Below, in pieces: positions 6,212 to 13,606 of a DNA stretch of 40,968 bases; position 1 is the first letter of the stretch; each line of letters starts with the position of its first letter. Below the pieces are notes generated by a model. It made no database searches and was not told where the DNA came from. It saw nothing but the letters and a program-made list of their open reading frames with translations. The DNA lies in the IMG/VR virus record IMGVR_UViG_3300042935_000194, positions 1 to 40,968 of that record; one strand, 5' to 3'. Origin of the DNA: a virus. The position numbers and the translations under genes were made by a program.

Positions 6212-7219
6212 ATGCGTATTGCACACGTTACCCCCATCCTCGTTAAGCGTTACCTCAACGACAACACACGAGCCCGTACAACCTTTTTGCGCGGCCCATC
6301 GGGTATCGGCAAGTCCGAGGTTGTGTTCCAGACAAGCAAGCTATTGTCTGAGCATGTATCTAACTGGCAGGGTGTAGTTGACCTACGTCTCGCACAGATG
6401 GAGCCCACTGATTTGCGCGGTATCCCGCACGTAGTTGATGGCCGCACACACTGGGCACGCCCAGACTTTCTGCCCGCAGATGGCGCGGGCATTCTGTTCC
6501 TCGACGAGATCACATCAGCACCGCCCTCAGTGCAGGCGGCCGCATACCAGTTGTGCCTGACGCCCGAGGACTTTGGCATTCCCGCAGAGTGGATGGTCAT
6601 CGCCGCAGGCAATCGCAAGACCGACCGAGGTGTGACGTACAACCTAGCCGCACCCCTACAGAACCGCATGTGCGACATCGACGTCAACACGACGATCGAC
6701 GACTTCACTGCACACGCCATCACACGTGGCATTCGCCCAGAGATTCTGGCCTTGTTGCAAGACCGCCCTGACTTGTTGCACAAGTTCGAGCCCACTGGTG
6801 ACATTCGTCCCTTCCCCTCACCTCGCTCATGGTTCGCTGTGTCGCACACACTGGAGCTTGATCTGCCCGTGCAGGATCGCGTCGAGCTTATCAAAGGTGA
6901 CGTGGGTGAAGAGGCGGCCATGATCTTCGAAACACATCTGCGTGTATGGGAGTCGATGCCACGTATCGAGGACATTCTGCAAGGCAAGGACGTGCCTGTG
7001 CCCAAGGAACTCAACGTACGCTATTGCGTCGCTATGGGTTTAGCTACGCGCCTCGACGCTACCAACTTCGACAAGGCGTGGAAGTTCTTGTCCAAGATGC
7101 CCGGTGATGTACAGACACTCACGATTAAACTTGCACACAAACGTGACCGCACGATCACTAAGAGTTCAGCGTTCACCCAGTGGGCTATCGCGAACCAAGC
7201 CGCGTTTGCGATGAAATGA
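6212..7219 (+). CDS. MoxR-type AAA+ ATPase
   Basis: A 335-residue ATPase. Walker A is GPSGIGKS at residues 28-35, Walker B is ILFLDE at 94-99, and a sensor-1 Asn follows in AAGN near 134. The segment between Walker A and B (LRGIPHVVDG) matches the MoxR/CobS/RavA clade. These ATPases form rings that remodel proteins or insert metal together with a VWA partner. Here the partner is almost certainly the 7538-8686 protein. RBS AAAGGAA sits before the ATG. The stop overlaps the 7216 start (ATGA). The target is unknown. Confidence 0.9.
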   Translation: MRIAHVTPILVKRYLNDNTRARTTFLRGPSGIGKSEVVFQTSKLLSEHVSNWQGVVDLRLAQMEPTDLRGIPHVVDGRTHWARPDFLPADGAGILFLDEITSAPPSVQAAAYQLCLTPEDFGIPAEWMVIAAGNRKTDRGVTYNLAAPLQNRMCDIDVNTTIDDFTAHAITRGIRPEILALLQDRPDLLHKFEPTGDIRPFPSPRSWFAVSHTLELDLPVQDRVELIKGDVGEEAAMIFETHLRVWESMPRIEDILQGKDVPVPKELNVRYCVAMGLATRLDATNFDKAWKFLSKMPGDVQTLTIKLAHKRDRTITKSSAFTQWAIANQAAFAMK

Positions 7220-7494
7220 TGGTTGACAAACGACCAGAGCTTCGATGGCAGAACACACCTGTGGGTGCTTGGACTGCCTACGTTGAGAAACGTTCGAAAG
7301 CTAGCTCACTCAAGCAGATGCACGTCAAGCATGCGTTTGCGTTCGTTCGCCCTGCCTACAATATATCTGGTCTACTTGACGCAGATCGTGGTTGGGTTGT
7401 GACACGCAACACGTTTGATGATGTGCAAGCGTTTGAGGATTTAACTACTGCTCGGGTGTTTGTTGAGTCGTTGTTCGCATTGGAATATAATTGA
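7216..7494 (+). CDS. Small protein coupled to the MoxR ATPase
   Basis: A 92-residue protein starting MMVDKRPEL. The open frame reaches 7180, but the ATGA overlap with the MoxR stop makes 7216 (or 7219) the likely start. It has several Trp and a mixed alpha/beta appearance, with no motif recognised. Translational coupling to MoxR suggests a shared role. A promoter for the VWA gene is embedded in its last ~30 bases. Confidence 0.7.
   Translation: MMVDKRPELRWQNTPVGAWTAYVEKRSKASSLKQMHVKHAFAFVRPAYNISGLLDADRGWVVTRNTFDDVQAFEDLTTARVFVESLFALEYN
7463..7491 (+). promoter_or_regulatory. Sigma-70-like promoter for the HExxH/VWA gene
   Basis: TTGAGT (7463-7468), 17-base spacer, perfect TATAAT (7486-7491). 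The palindrome at 7497-7512 begins six bases later and would cover the transcription start, a classic repression position. Confidence 0.65.
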
Positions 7495-7496
7495 CC

Positions 7497-7512
7497 TAAT
7501 CCCACGGGATTA
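7497..7512. repeat. Regulatory palindrome, copy 9 (centre AC), over the transcription start
   Basis: Exact TAATCCCACGGGATTA immediately downstream of TATAAT. Of all copies this one has the clearest operator geometry. Confidence 0.9.
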
Positions 7513-7525
7513 ACTTGTTTACTTA
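7513..7525 (+). promoter_or_regulatory. Early leader box, ACTTGTTTACTTA
   Basis: Consensus copy abutting the palindrome, followed by CTGGAG and the ATG at 7538. Confidence 0.6.
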
Positions 7526-7537
7526 CTGGAGAAAATT

Positions 7538-8686
7538 ATGACCACCTTATCTGATCGAATCGATCTTGCATACAGCAAGCTCGGCCTTCGTGAATCATTC
7601 ATTGCCGCTGTGATGACACGCGTCAAGCGTGAGGTATCTGACAAGGTATCTACTGCAGGAACCAATGGCGCGTGGGTGCGCTTTAACCCTGCGTTCTGTG
7701 ATCCTCTGACTGACGAGGAATTGTTTGGCCTTGTGCTACATGAGGCGGTACACGTTGTGCTGATGCACATGTGGCGTCGTGAGAGCCGTGATCCGAGTTT
7801 GTGGAACTACGCCAACGATGCGCTTATCAATGCGTACATACGTAGTCGTGGATGGCAACTGCCCAAGGGCGGCGTCAACGTAGGATGGGTGCGTGAGAGC
7901 ATGTCCTCCGAAGAAGTCTACGCCAAGCTCAAAGAAAACCCACCACCGCCACAAGGCGGTAAGGGCTCAGGTGATGGTGATGGCGATGAGGAAAGCCAAC
8001 CCAATGCAGGTGGCTTCGATGGCAAGGGTGATCTCGAAGATGCTCAAGATGATGCTACTCGTGTGGACATGGAGGCGACTATTGTAGCCGCAGCTCGGAT
8101 GGCTAAGGAATGCGGCCAAGGTTCGAGCTTAATCGATCGTGTACTTGACAACGTAGGCCAACCTCATGTGCGGTGGCAAGACGTGACTCGTTCCATGATG
8201 ACTGAATCGTCCGCCGCTGACTACACGTACACACGCCCCTCGCGTCGCTTCATTGGCTCTGGCTTGTACTTGCCATCGCTTCGCACTGACTCGCTCGGTG
8301 GCTTGGCTATTGGCTTCGACACATCAGGATCAATGGGCCCCAAGGAATGCAACCAGATCGCCGCTGAGATTCAGGCAATCGTTGACGACTTGCAACCATC
8401 ATTCGTAGAAGTTATTTACTGCGACTACCACGTGACGCACGTCGAGCGTTTCGAGCGTGACGACATGCTTGCTCTGCACCCCAAGGGCGGTGGCGGTACG
8501 CGCTTTCAGCCAGTGTTCGAGCACCTCGACAAATCAGACGAGCGTTACTGCGGCATGATTTTCTTCACTGACATGGAGGGCAACTTGGACGAATGCGAGG
8601 AGCCAACCTATCCTGTCATCTGGGCCGACATCGGCCAGTCCCATCCACGTGAGCCTTTCGGCACACGGGTTACCGTAGCATTATGA
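7538..8686 (+). CDS. VWA protein with HExxH metallopeptidase-like N-terminus (DUF2201-like)
   Basis: A 382-residue, two-part protein. The N-terminal half has HEAVH at residues 68-72 and a further His at 77, the zinc-binding pattern of putative metallopeptidases of the DUF2201 type. A Gly/Asp/Pro-rich linker spans about 135-165. The C-terminal half is a von Willebrand A-like domain with the MIDAS motif DTSGS at 261-265. Such proteins pair with MoxR ATPases, as in CobS-CobT and RavA-ViaA. Whether the HExxH site cleaves anything is unknown. It is cytoplasmic by sequence and preceded by promoter, palindrome, leader box and GGAG. Confidence 0.85.
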   Translation: MTTLSDRIDLAYSKLGLRESFIAAVMTRVKREVSDKVSTAGTNGAWVRFNPAFCDPLTDEELFGLVLHEAVHVVLMHMWRRESRDPSLWNYANDALINAYIRSRGWQLPKGGVNVGWVRESMSSEEVYAKLKENPPPPQGGKGSGDGDGDEESQPNAGGFDGKGDLEDAQDDATRVDMEATIVAAARMAKECGQGSSLIDRVLDNVGQPHVRWQDVTRSMMTESSAADYTYTRPSRRFIGSGLYLPSLRTDSLGGLAIGFDTSGSMGPKECNQIAAEIQAIVDDLQPSFVEVIYCDYHVTHVERFERDDMLALHPKGGGGTRFQPVFEHLDKSDERYCGMIFFTDMEGNLDECEEPTYPVIWADIGQSHPREPFGTRVTVAL

Positions 8687-8693
8687 GAACAAC

Positions 8694-8981
8694 ATGAACA
8701 CATCCTTCAACAAAGAAAAAGACATTCAGTATCGCTTGACGCGTATCGAGACGAAACTCGTGCGCGGCTTTGAGGAACTGGGTGTCAACATCGACCAAGA
8801 CCGAGAGTGGTTGTCCGTCGACGAAGAGAACCTTGTCGTGTACGTTTCCACACTGGGACGTTCACTAACTGTTGTACTAAGTGACATGGCACGTAACGGC
8901 GCTAAAAGCGTTGGCAAACACTACGACATCGTTAATCGCGGTGAAGTAGTTGGATCAATCTGTTTTAAACCAATTGTGTAA
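8694..8981 (+). CDS. Small early protein, unknown function
   Basis: A 95-residue protein starting MNTSFNKEKD, charged in the first half, with a hydrophobic beta-rich centre (NLVVYVSTLG). Not recognised. It begins eight bases after the VWA stop with a weak GAGAA RBS, so it probably rides on the VWA transcript. Confidence 0.7.
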   Translation: MNTSFNKEKDIQYRLTRIETKLVRGFEELGVNIDQDREWLSVDEENLVVYVSTLGRSLTVVLSDMARNGAKSVGKHYDIVNRGEVVGSICFKPIV

Positions 8982-8992
8982 AGAGTACTATC

Positions 8993-9169
8993 ATGAACCC
9001 AGAACCAATCATCCACCAAGGCATACCCGTTCGTTCAGTGTGCTTCCCCGTCATACCTGCAGACGACAAACGTTTTGTCTGGACTGCCGGTGCAGACGTG
9101 CAATCCGTATGGCGTCGCTTCGGGTGGAAACCCCTAGAAGAAACAGGGAAGCGAGCAGTCAATGATTAA
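8993..9169 (+). CDS. 58-residue protein, unknown function
   Basis: ATG at 8993, stop at 9167-9169. It starts MNPEPIIHQG and ends KRAVND. It has two Trp in VWTAG and VWRRFGW and is basic near the C-terminus. Too short for usual cut-offs, but it fills the gap between two accepted genes exactly: AAGAG lies upstream and it overlaps the next start (9162) by eight bases. Confidence 0.6.
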   Translation: MNPEPIIHQGIPVRSVCFPVIPADDKRFVWTAGADVQSVWRRFGWKPLEETGKRAVND

Positions 9170-9410
9170 GTACAATGACTACGACGAGGCCATCATTGGC
9201 CCCGCATACATTCACAGAGACCATCAAGTGGTTCATGTACTTGTTTACGACGCAGAAAAAATCAGGGATATTCTCGTGACGCGCGACGGCATGTCGCACG
9301 AAGAAGCACGTGAGTATATTGAGTTCAACATCGAAGGTGGTTACTTAGGCATTGAGACGCCTGTGCTTGTGTGGCCAGATGATATTTGGGATGAAGGCGA
9401 TGAAGAGTAA
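9162..9410 (+). CDS. Conserved small phage protein
   Basis: An 82-residue acidic protein. The pattern YDEAIIG near the start, then RDGMSHEEAREYIEFNIEGG and a late TPVLVW segment is a recurring arrangement in small phage proteins of unknown function (recalled, not searched). It may be a helical adaptor. The ATG lies within the end of the 58-residue gene, suggesting coupling. Confidence 0.75.
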   Translation: MIKYNDYDEAIIGPAYIHRDHQVVHVLVYDAEKIRDILVTRDGMSHEEAREYIEFNIEGGYLGIETPVLVWPDDIWDEGDEE

Positions 9411-9609
9411 TTTTGTGAACAATCATTTGGCCATTGGTAGCCAACAACCCGTACATAGATTACAACTTTGTAATAAATGTGAAGAAGTACGACCGCCGGA
9501 GGGCGGCGTGCAAATGAATTCCGCACGATGGATTTGTGCCTCGTGTTGGACTGATCGCGTCACGGGACGTAACTTAAAACAACTTAAACCAAAGGAACGC
9601 AATGATTAA
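9391..9609 (+). CDS. Small zinc-ribbon protein
   Basis: About 72 residues from the ATG at 9391; 9400 is an alternative start and the frame is open to 9352. A clear four-Cys zinc ribbon, CNKC and CASC about 27 residues apart, lies between a short polar N-terminus and a basic Lys/Arg C-terminus. It may bind nucleic acid. The start overlaps the previous gene and the stop overlaps the ATG at 9602. Role unknown. Confidence 0.65.
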   Translation: MKAMKSNFVNNHLAIGSQQPVHRLQLCNKCEEVRPPEGGVQMNSARWICASCWTDRVTGRNLKQLKPKERND

Positions 9610-9835
9610 AAACGCAGATGCAGTGCAAATTGGTGGATCGCACTATAAAGATATGCCAGTACAACCTTGGAATGTTATGTCCGCTGTGTTGACGCGCGAA
9701 GAATTTATAGGTTTTCTGAAAGGCAACATTATTAAATACTCGATGCGTGCAGGACGAAAAGATGGCAGTGACGATGGCAACAAAGCATTGCACTACATCC
9801 ACAAGTTGCACGAAGTACAGAATGCGGAAACGTAG
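9602..9835 (+). CDS. DUF3310-family protein
   Basis: A 77-residue protein with the DUF3310 signature: HYKDMPVQPW near residues 14-23, then GNIIKYSMRAGRKDG around 41-55 and a C-terminal helix HYIHKLHE. This family is common in phages and is sometimes labelled nucleotide kinase or SaV-like without biochemical proof. AAAGGAA precedes the ATG. Confidence 0.85.
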   Translation: MIKNADAVQIGGSHYKDMPVQPWNVMSAVLTREEFIGFLKGNIIKYSMRAGRKDGSDDGNKALHYIHKLHEVQNAET

Positions 9836-10292
9836 CAAGTATCGGCCACGTGCCATACTTATAAATACCCTTGGATATGTAGTCGAGGGGATGACACCGG
9901 TAGCTAAGTACGACACCTACTTGGTTGATCTCAAGATCAAGAACCACTTAGCAATGTCAACCTTGACTAAAGGGTTGGCAACGCGTGTTGATATTGATAC
10001 TTTGATTGCCACAGTAAACATTACTGAAGCTTTGTACAGATTGGGCTTTGGTAAAGAATATGCCGACGTAGTAACAGAAGGGCTCGATGCATTACGTGAC
10101 GTTGGTAGACGTGGTGTTGAGACGGGAAGGTTTATCTTAAAAGCATCTGAGATGAATTCACTAAACCTTGTCATGGAATTGCATGACGCGCAGATGGACT
10201 TAGTTACTGTAAAAGATATGGACAAAGCTGTTGAGCTTGTTCGTGAAGAGTTTCGTCAACGGAAAATGAGACCTATTGTGGAGAAAAATTAA
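9822..10292 (+). CDS. Conserved phage protein with KRSKYRP N-terminus
   Basis: A 156-residue protein starting MRKRSKYRPR. The frame extends to 9747, but only the part from 9822 looks protein-like; the upstream part overlaps DUF3310. The start resembles a phage family of unknown function beginning K/R-KRSKYRP (recalled). The rest is helical. It overlaps DUF3310 by 14 bases and the next ATG at 10292 touches its stop. Confidence 0.8.
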   Translation: MRKRSKYRPRAILINTLGYVVEGMTPVAKYDTYLVDLKIKNHLAMSTLTKGLATRVDIDTLIATVNITEALYRLGFGKEYADVVTEGLDALRDVGRRGVETGRFILKASEMNSLNLVMELHDAQMDLVTVKDMDKAVELVREEFRQRKMRPIVEKN

Positions 10293-10432
10293 TGAACGCT
10301 ATTTACGAATTCCTAAAGAAGTTATTTACCCGCGTTCCGCTCGCAGTGACGGATGAACACTGCCCGTATTGCCACGGGATCGGCTATGACGCAAGTGGGT
10401 TTACATGCAGTTGTTTGCGGGAGAAAAAATGA
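10292..10432 (+). CDS. 46-residue zinc-finger-like microprotein
   Basis: ATG at 10292, TGA at 10430-10432. A basic amphipathic N-terminal helix (MNAIYEFLKKLFTR) is followed by CPYC and CSC about 14 residues apart, a DnaJ-like zinc-binding pattern with GxGxD between. Both ends overlap neighbouring genes, which supports translation. Function unknown. Confidence 0.65.
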   Translation: MNAIYEFLKKLFTRVPLAVTDEHCPYCHGIGYDASGFTCSCLREKK

Positions 10433-10611
10433 TCTTAGTAGACACTGACATAGAACGTAAACGCTGTGCTGCGATTGTGCGGAGATCAATCGTACGCAAC
10501 AAAAACAACATCATGCACGTGCAGATACTTAAACGCGTGCTCGAGAAAATAGTTAACCCGAGGAAACCAAAATGTACAGAATCCCAAGTGACCTCTCCGA
10601 ACTTGAGCTGA
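10429..10611 (+). CDS. Small basic protein, unknown function
   Basis: A 60-residue, strongly basic protein starting MILVDTDIER. The start forms an ATGA overlap with the previous gene and GGGAG lies six bases upstream; the upstream extension to 10405 is rejected. Mostly helical. It overlaps the next gene by 40 bases, which is long, so one of the two could be shorter or not expressed. Confidence 0.55.
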   Translation: MILVDTDIERKRCAAIVRRSIVRNKNNIMHVQILKRVLEKIVNPRKPKCTESQVTSPNLS

Positions 10612-10769
10612 TGCTTGCCGACTCGCAAGCAGAAGGCCGACTACTACGTCATCGATTAGATATTGTGTCTGAAGAAGCTCTACGTTTGCGTCAGAAGCTA
10701 GAACAGATTTACACTGTGGCTTACTTAGCTCTGGACAACAGAGAACTTGATAATATGGATATGAACTAA
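10572..10769 (+). CDS. Small coiled-coil protein upstream of DNA polymerase
   Basis: A 65-residue, Leu/Arg/Glu-rich helical protein (heptad-like ELELMLADSQ and LRLRQKLEQI). GAGG is nine bases upstream. Its TAA overlaps the polymerase ATG at 10769, so polymerase translation is probably coupled to it. Not recognised. Confidence 0.7.
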   Translation: MYRIPSDLSELELMLADSQAEGRLLRHRLDIVSEEALRLRQKLEQIYTVAYLALDNRELDNMDMN

Positions 10770-12604
10770 TGGACATACTCACTGTAGATATTGAGACGTA
10801 CTACGATGCACAATTCAGTTTGTCGAAGATGCAGACTGATGCGTACATTACCGACGAACGGTTTGAATTTATCGGAGTATGCGTTGCGAAGAACGACGAA
10901 GACCCTGTGTGGTTCAGTGGAACTGAAGCAGAGATTCTTGAGTGGGTGCACGTCAACTACGACTGGGCCAACTCAGCCGTAAGATGCCACAATACTTTGT
11001 TCGATGGCTACGCGCTGACACAAAGACTGGGTATACGACCGAGGCTATGGATGGACACGCTCCCCCAAAGCCGCATGCTCTACCCCTACTTAGTCTCTCA
11101 CTCACTTGCTAACTTAACCAAATTCTTCGGATTCCCTGACAAGGGTACTGAAGTTGTTAAAGCTCTAGGCAAACGCCGCAATGACTTTAATCCCACGGGA
11201 TTAGCGGAATACGGCGATTACTGCAAGCATGACACGTGGCTATGCCGTGCGATCGGTGAGAAGATGGACGCCTTCACTCCGCCATTAGAAGTTCGTTTGA
11301 TCGACATGACTGTGCGTATGTTCACAGAGCCCATGCTTGTGGGCGATGTTGCTGTGATGGATAGGCTATATCACGAAGAAGTTGCACGCAAAGAAGACCT
11401 GATGCGTTCGCTCATTGTCGGGAAGGACACGCTGATGTCCAACGACAAGTTTGCAGAACAGCTCGAGCTACTAGGTGTTAGCCCACCTAAGAAGATAAGC
11501 CCCGCAACAGGGCGTGAGACCTTTGCCTTTGCTAAAAGTGACAAGGGCTTTACTGACTTGCTCGACCACGAAGACTCAGGTGTTCAGGCACTGGTAGCCG
11601 CACGCCTTGGCGTCAAGACAACCATTGCAGAAACCCGTGCGCTCAAGTTCGTGGATACTGCAAAGCGTGGCCCCCTGCCGGTGTACCTCAACTTCTGGGG
11701 TGCTAAAACCACTGGCCGTTACTCGGGCGGCAACAGTATCAACTGGCAGAACATCCCCGCCCGTGGGCCGTCTGCGGGTTTGCGTAACGCCCTGCTTGCC
11801 CCTGCCGGACACACTGTGCTCGTAGGTGACTCATCCAACATTGAGCTTCGCACTGTGATGGCTTTGGCCGGACAGGATGATGTGGTAGAGAAGTTGGCCA
11901 ATGGCGTGGACTTGTACTGCGACTTTGCGTCCAAGCTCTTTGGCCGTGACATTACCAAGGCAGACAAGGCTGAGCGTTTCTTAGGCAAGACAGCCATGCT
12001 CGGGTTGCAGTACGGTGCCGGTGCTCCGCGCTTTCAGGAAATGGTTCGTATCGCAGCGCGTACTGATCCGGCTGTGAAAGCTATCGACCTCGATCGTGCG
12101 TACGACATCGTGAACCTATACCGCTCAGTACATCACAAGGTAGTTGACCTATGGGGTAGGTGTCAGCAAGTAATCCTGCCCGATATTGCCAATGGTTGTA
12201 GCCTGATGACTGTGGATGTCAACGGATGGTTTATCACGCAGAAGGATGGCTTCGGACGTCCGGGTGAGCCCGGTGTGATGTATCACGACCTGAAGTACGA
12301 CGGCAAAGAGTGGACATACTTAATGGGCAAACAACGTGTACGCATCTTTGGCCCGAAAGTTGTAGAAAATTTATCACAACATGCTGCAATGCGGATCGTT
12401 ATGTGGCAAACTGCACGTATCAACGAACGGTACCCCGTCAAGCTGTCAGTCCATGACGAAGCAGTCTGCGTAGTACCAAATGAAGAACTTACTCAAGCAC
12501 GCGCCTATATGGAAGAGTGCCTATCTCTAACACCCAAGTGGTGTCGGAGCATTCCCGTATCTTGTGAGACGGGTGTAGGCCCGTCGTATGGTGCGGCGAA
12601 ATAG
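10769..12604 (+). CDS. Family A DNA polymerase with 3'-5' exonuclease domain
   Basis: A 611-residue replicative polymerase. The exonuclease domain has DIET at residues 7-10, a motif-II Asp at 79 in HNTLFDGY and CKHD ending at 155. Polymerase motif A is GDSSNIELR at 353-361 (Asp354), motif B has R403, K407 and YG at 415-416, and motif C is HDE at 562-564. All expected catalytic residues of both domains are present. Length is typical of compact phage family A enzymes without a 5' nuclease. It heads the replication cluster. An intact palindrome copy lies in its coding sequence at residues 140-145. Confidence 0.95.
   Translation: MDILTVDIETYYDAQFSLSKMQTDAYITDERFEFIGVCVAKNDEDPVWFSGTEAEILEWVHVNYDWANSAVRCHNTLFDGYALTQRLGIRPRLWMDTLPQSRMLYPYLVSHSLANLTKFFGFPDKGTEVVKALGKRRNDFNPTGLAEYGDYCKHDTWLCRAIGEKMDAFTPPLEVRLIDMTVRMFTEPMLVGDVAVMDRLYHEEVARKEDLMRSLIVGKDTLMSNDKFAEQLELLGVSPPKKISPATGRETFAFAKSDKGFTDLLDHEDSGVQALVAARLGVKTTIAETRALKFVDTAKRGPLPVYLNFWGAKTTGRYSGGNSINWQNIPARGPSAGLRNALLAPAGHTVLVGDSSNIELRTVMALAGQDDVVEKLANGVDLYCDFASKLFGRDITKADKAERFLGKTAMLGLQYGAGAPRFQEMVRIAARTDPAVKAIDLDRAYDIVNLYRSVHHKVVDLWGRCQQVILPDIANGCSLMTVDVNGWFITQKDGFGRPGEPGVMYHDLKYDGKEWTYLMGKQRVRIFGPKVVENLSQHAAMRIVMWQTARINERYPVKLSVHDEAVCVVPNEELTQARAYMEECLSLTPKWCRSIPVSCETGVGPSYGAAK
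11188..11203. repeat. Regulatory palindrome, copy 10 (centre AC), inside DNA polymerase gene
   Basis: Exact TAATCCCACGGGATTA, read in frame as part of FNPTGLA between exonuclease motifs II and III. It is the only copy inside a coding sequence and the last in the window, about 3.7 kb beyond copy 9. Confidence 0.85.
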
Positions 12605-12611
12605 GAAACTT

Positions 12612-13304
12612 ATGACCCAAGTAATGCCGCTGTCTTTTAGTCGTCTATCAACATTTGAAACATGCGAGGCCCAGTTTGATTATCTGTACGTATCTAAACG
12701 CGTACCCAATTCATCAAACGAAGCGTCCGAGTATGGAGATCGTGTACACAAGTTGCTAGAAGCTAAAGGCCGTGGCGTGCTTGACATGGACTCCCTATCT
12801 GCTGAAGGGCGTAGCACACTAGATCAATGGGGTAGCGTTGTTGACGTCATCATGAAGCGACCGGGCGACAAGTTGTTCGAGCATCAGATGGCTGTCAATG
12901 CAGACTTAAAACCTGTTGACTGGTTTGCCAAAGACGTGTGGATCAGATCAATCGCTGACGTGCTTGTTGTGGATGGCGACACTGCATACTGCCTTGACTA
13001 CAAGACAGGCAAAGTAAAAGAAAACCCAACACAGTTGCAACTGTTTGCGGCCATGGTGTTCTGGCATTACCCAGAAGTTACCAAGGTCAAGACATCATTC
13101 ATCTGGCTCAAGTTTAACGAGACAACAAACGCCGTGTACGAACGTAGATTTCTAGACTCAATGTGGCGAGCACTGAAGCCTCGATTCGCAAAGGTGCAGG
13201 ACACGATTGAACTTGGCGTATACAAAGCAAAACCCTCGGGCTTATGCCCATGGTGCGCGGCAAAAGATATTTGCCCTGACGCACGACTGAAAGGTAAGAG
13301 ATGA
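12612..13304 (+). CDS. PD-(D/E)XK nuclease, RecB/Cas4-like, with Fe-S cysteines
   Basis: A 230-residue nuclease from the ATG at 12612 (AGGA five bases upstream); the frame also opens at 12588. It shows SFSRLSTFETC at the N-terminus, a motif-I His at 46 in GDRVHKLLE, IADV with Asp116, DYKTGK at 129-134 and QLQLF at 141-145. Cys18 plus C-terminal Cys212, 215 and 221 form the one-plus-three pattern of the AddB/Cas4 iron-sulphur staple. It probably processes DNA ends during recombination or replication. It overlaps VRR-NUC by four bases. Confidence 0.88.
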   Translation: MTQVMPLSFSRLSTFETCEAQFDYLYVSKRVPNSSNEASEYGDRVHKLLEAKGRGVLDMDSLSAEGRSTLDQWGSVVDVIMKRPGDKLFEHQMAVNADLKPVDWFAKDVWIRSIADVLVVDGDTAYCLDYKTGKVKENPTQLQLFAAMVFWHYPEVTKVKTSFIWLKFNETTNAVYERRFLDSMWRALKPRFAKVQDTIELGVYKAKPSGLCPWCAAKDICPDARLKGKR

Positions 13305-13606
13305 AGAACGAAGCCGATGTTAAAAAGATTGTCAAAGATGTTCTCAAAGATGCAGACTTATGTTGGTGGTTTATGCCACCTGCTAATGGCTATGGTCGGT
13401 CTGGTATTCCTGACTTTGTGGGCTGCGTTAATGGTTCTATGTTTGCTATTGAGACCAAGTTTGGTAAGGGCACTACTACAGCCAACCAAGAGAGGGAAAT
13501 ATCAACGTTGACTAGAAGCGGTGCAAAGGTGTGGATCGTACGTGAGACATCTGTTGACGTATGGATTTTTGAATTCAAAGCGTGGGTTGCTCTGACATGC
13601 TTGTAA
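13301..13606 (+). CDS. VRR-NUC domain nuclease
   Basis: A 101-residue stand-alone VRR-NUC protein. The catalytic signature is GIPDF (Asp38) followed by AIETK (Glu51, Lys53), with Gln63 in ANQER after it. These phage nucleases act on branched or flapped DNA and usually sit beside a SNF2-like helicase, as here. ATGA overlap with the previous gene; RBS AAAGG. Confidence 0.9.
   Translation: MKNEADVKKIVKDVLKDADLCWWFMPPANGYGRSGIPDFVGCVNGSMFAIETKFGKGTTTANQEREISTLTRSGAKVWIVRETSVDVWIFEFKAWVALTCL

Noticed and set aside
6250-7014. 254-codon open frame on the - strand across the MoxR gene
   Set aside because: The + strand frame has complete Walker and sensor motifs; the reverse frame is Ser/Arg-rich shadow sequence.
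19-11203. CRISPR-like repeats
   Set aside because: The palindromes are 16 bases, irregularly spaced by hundreds to thousands of bases, and separated by genes rather than by spacers.
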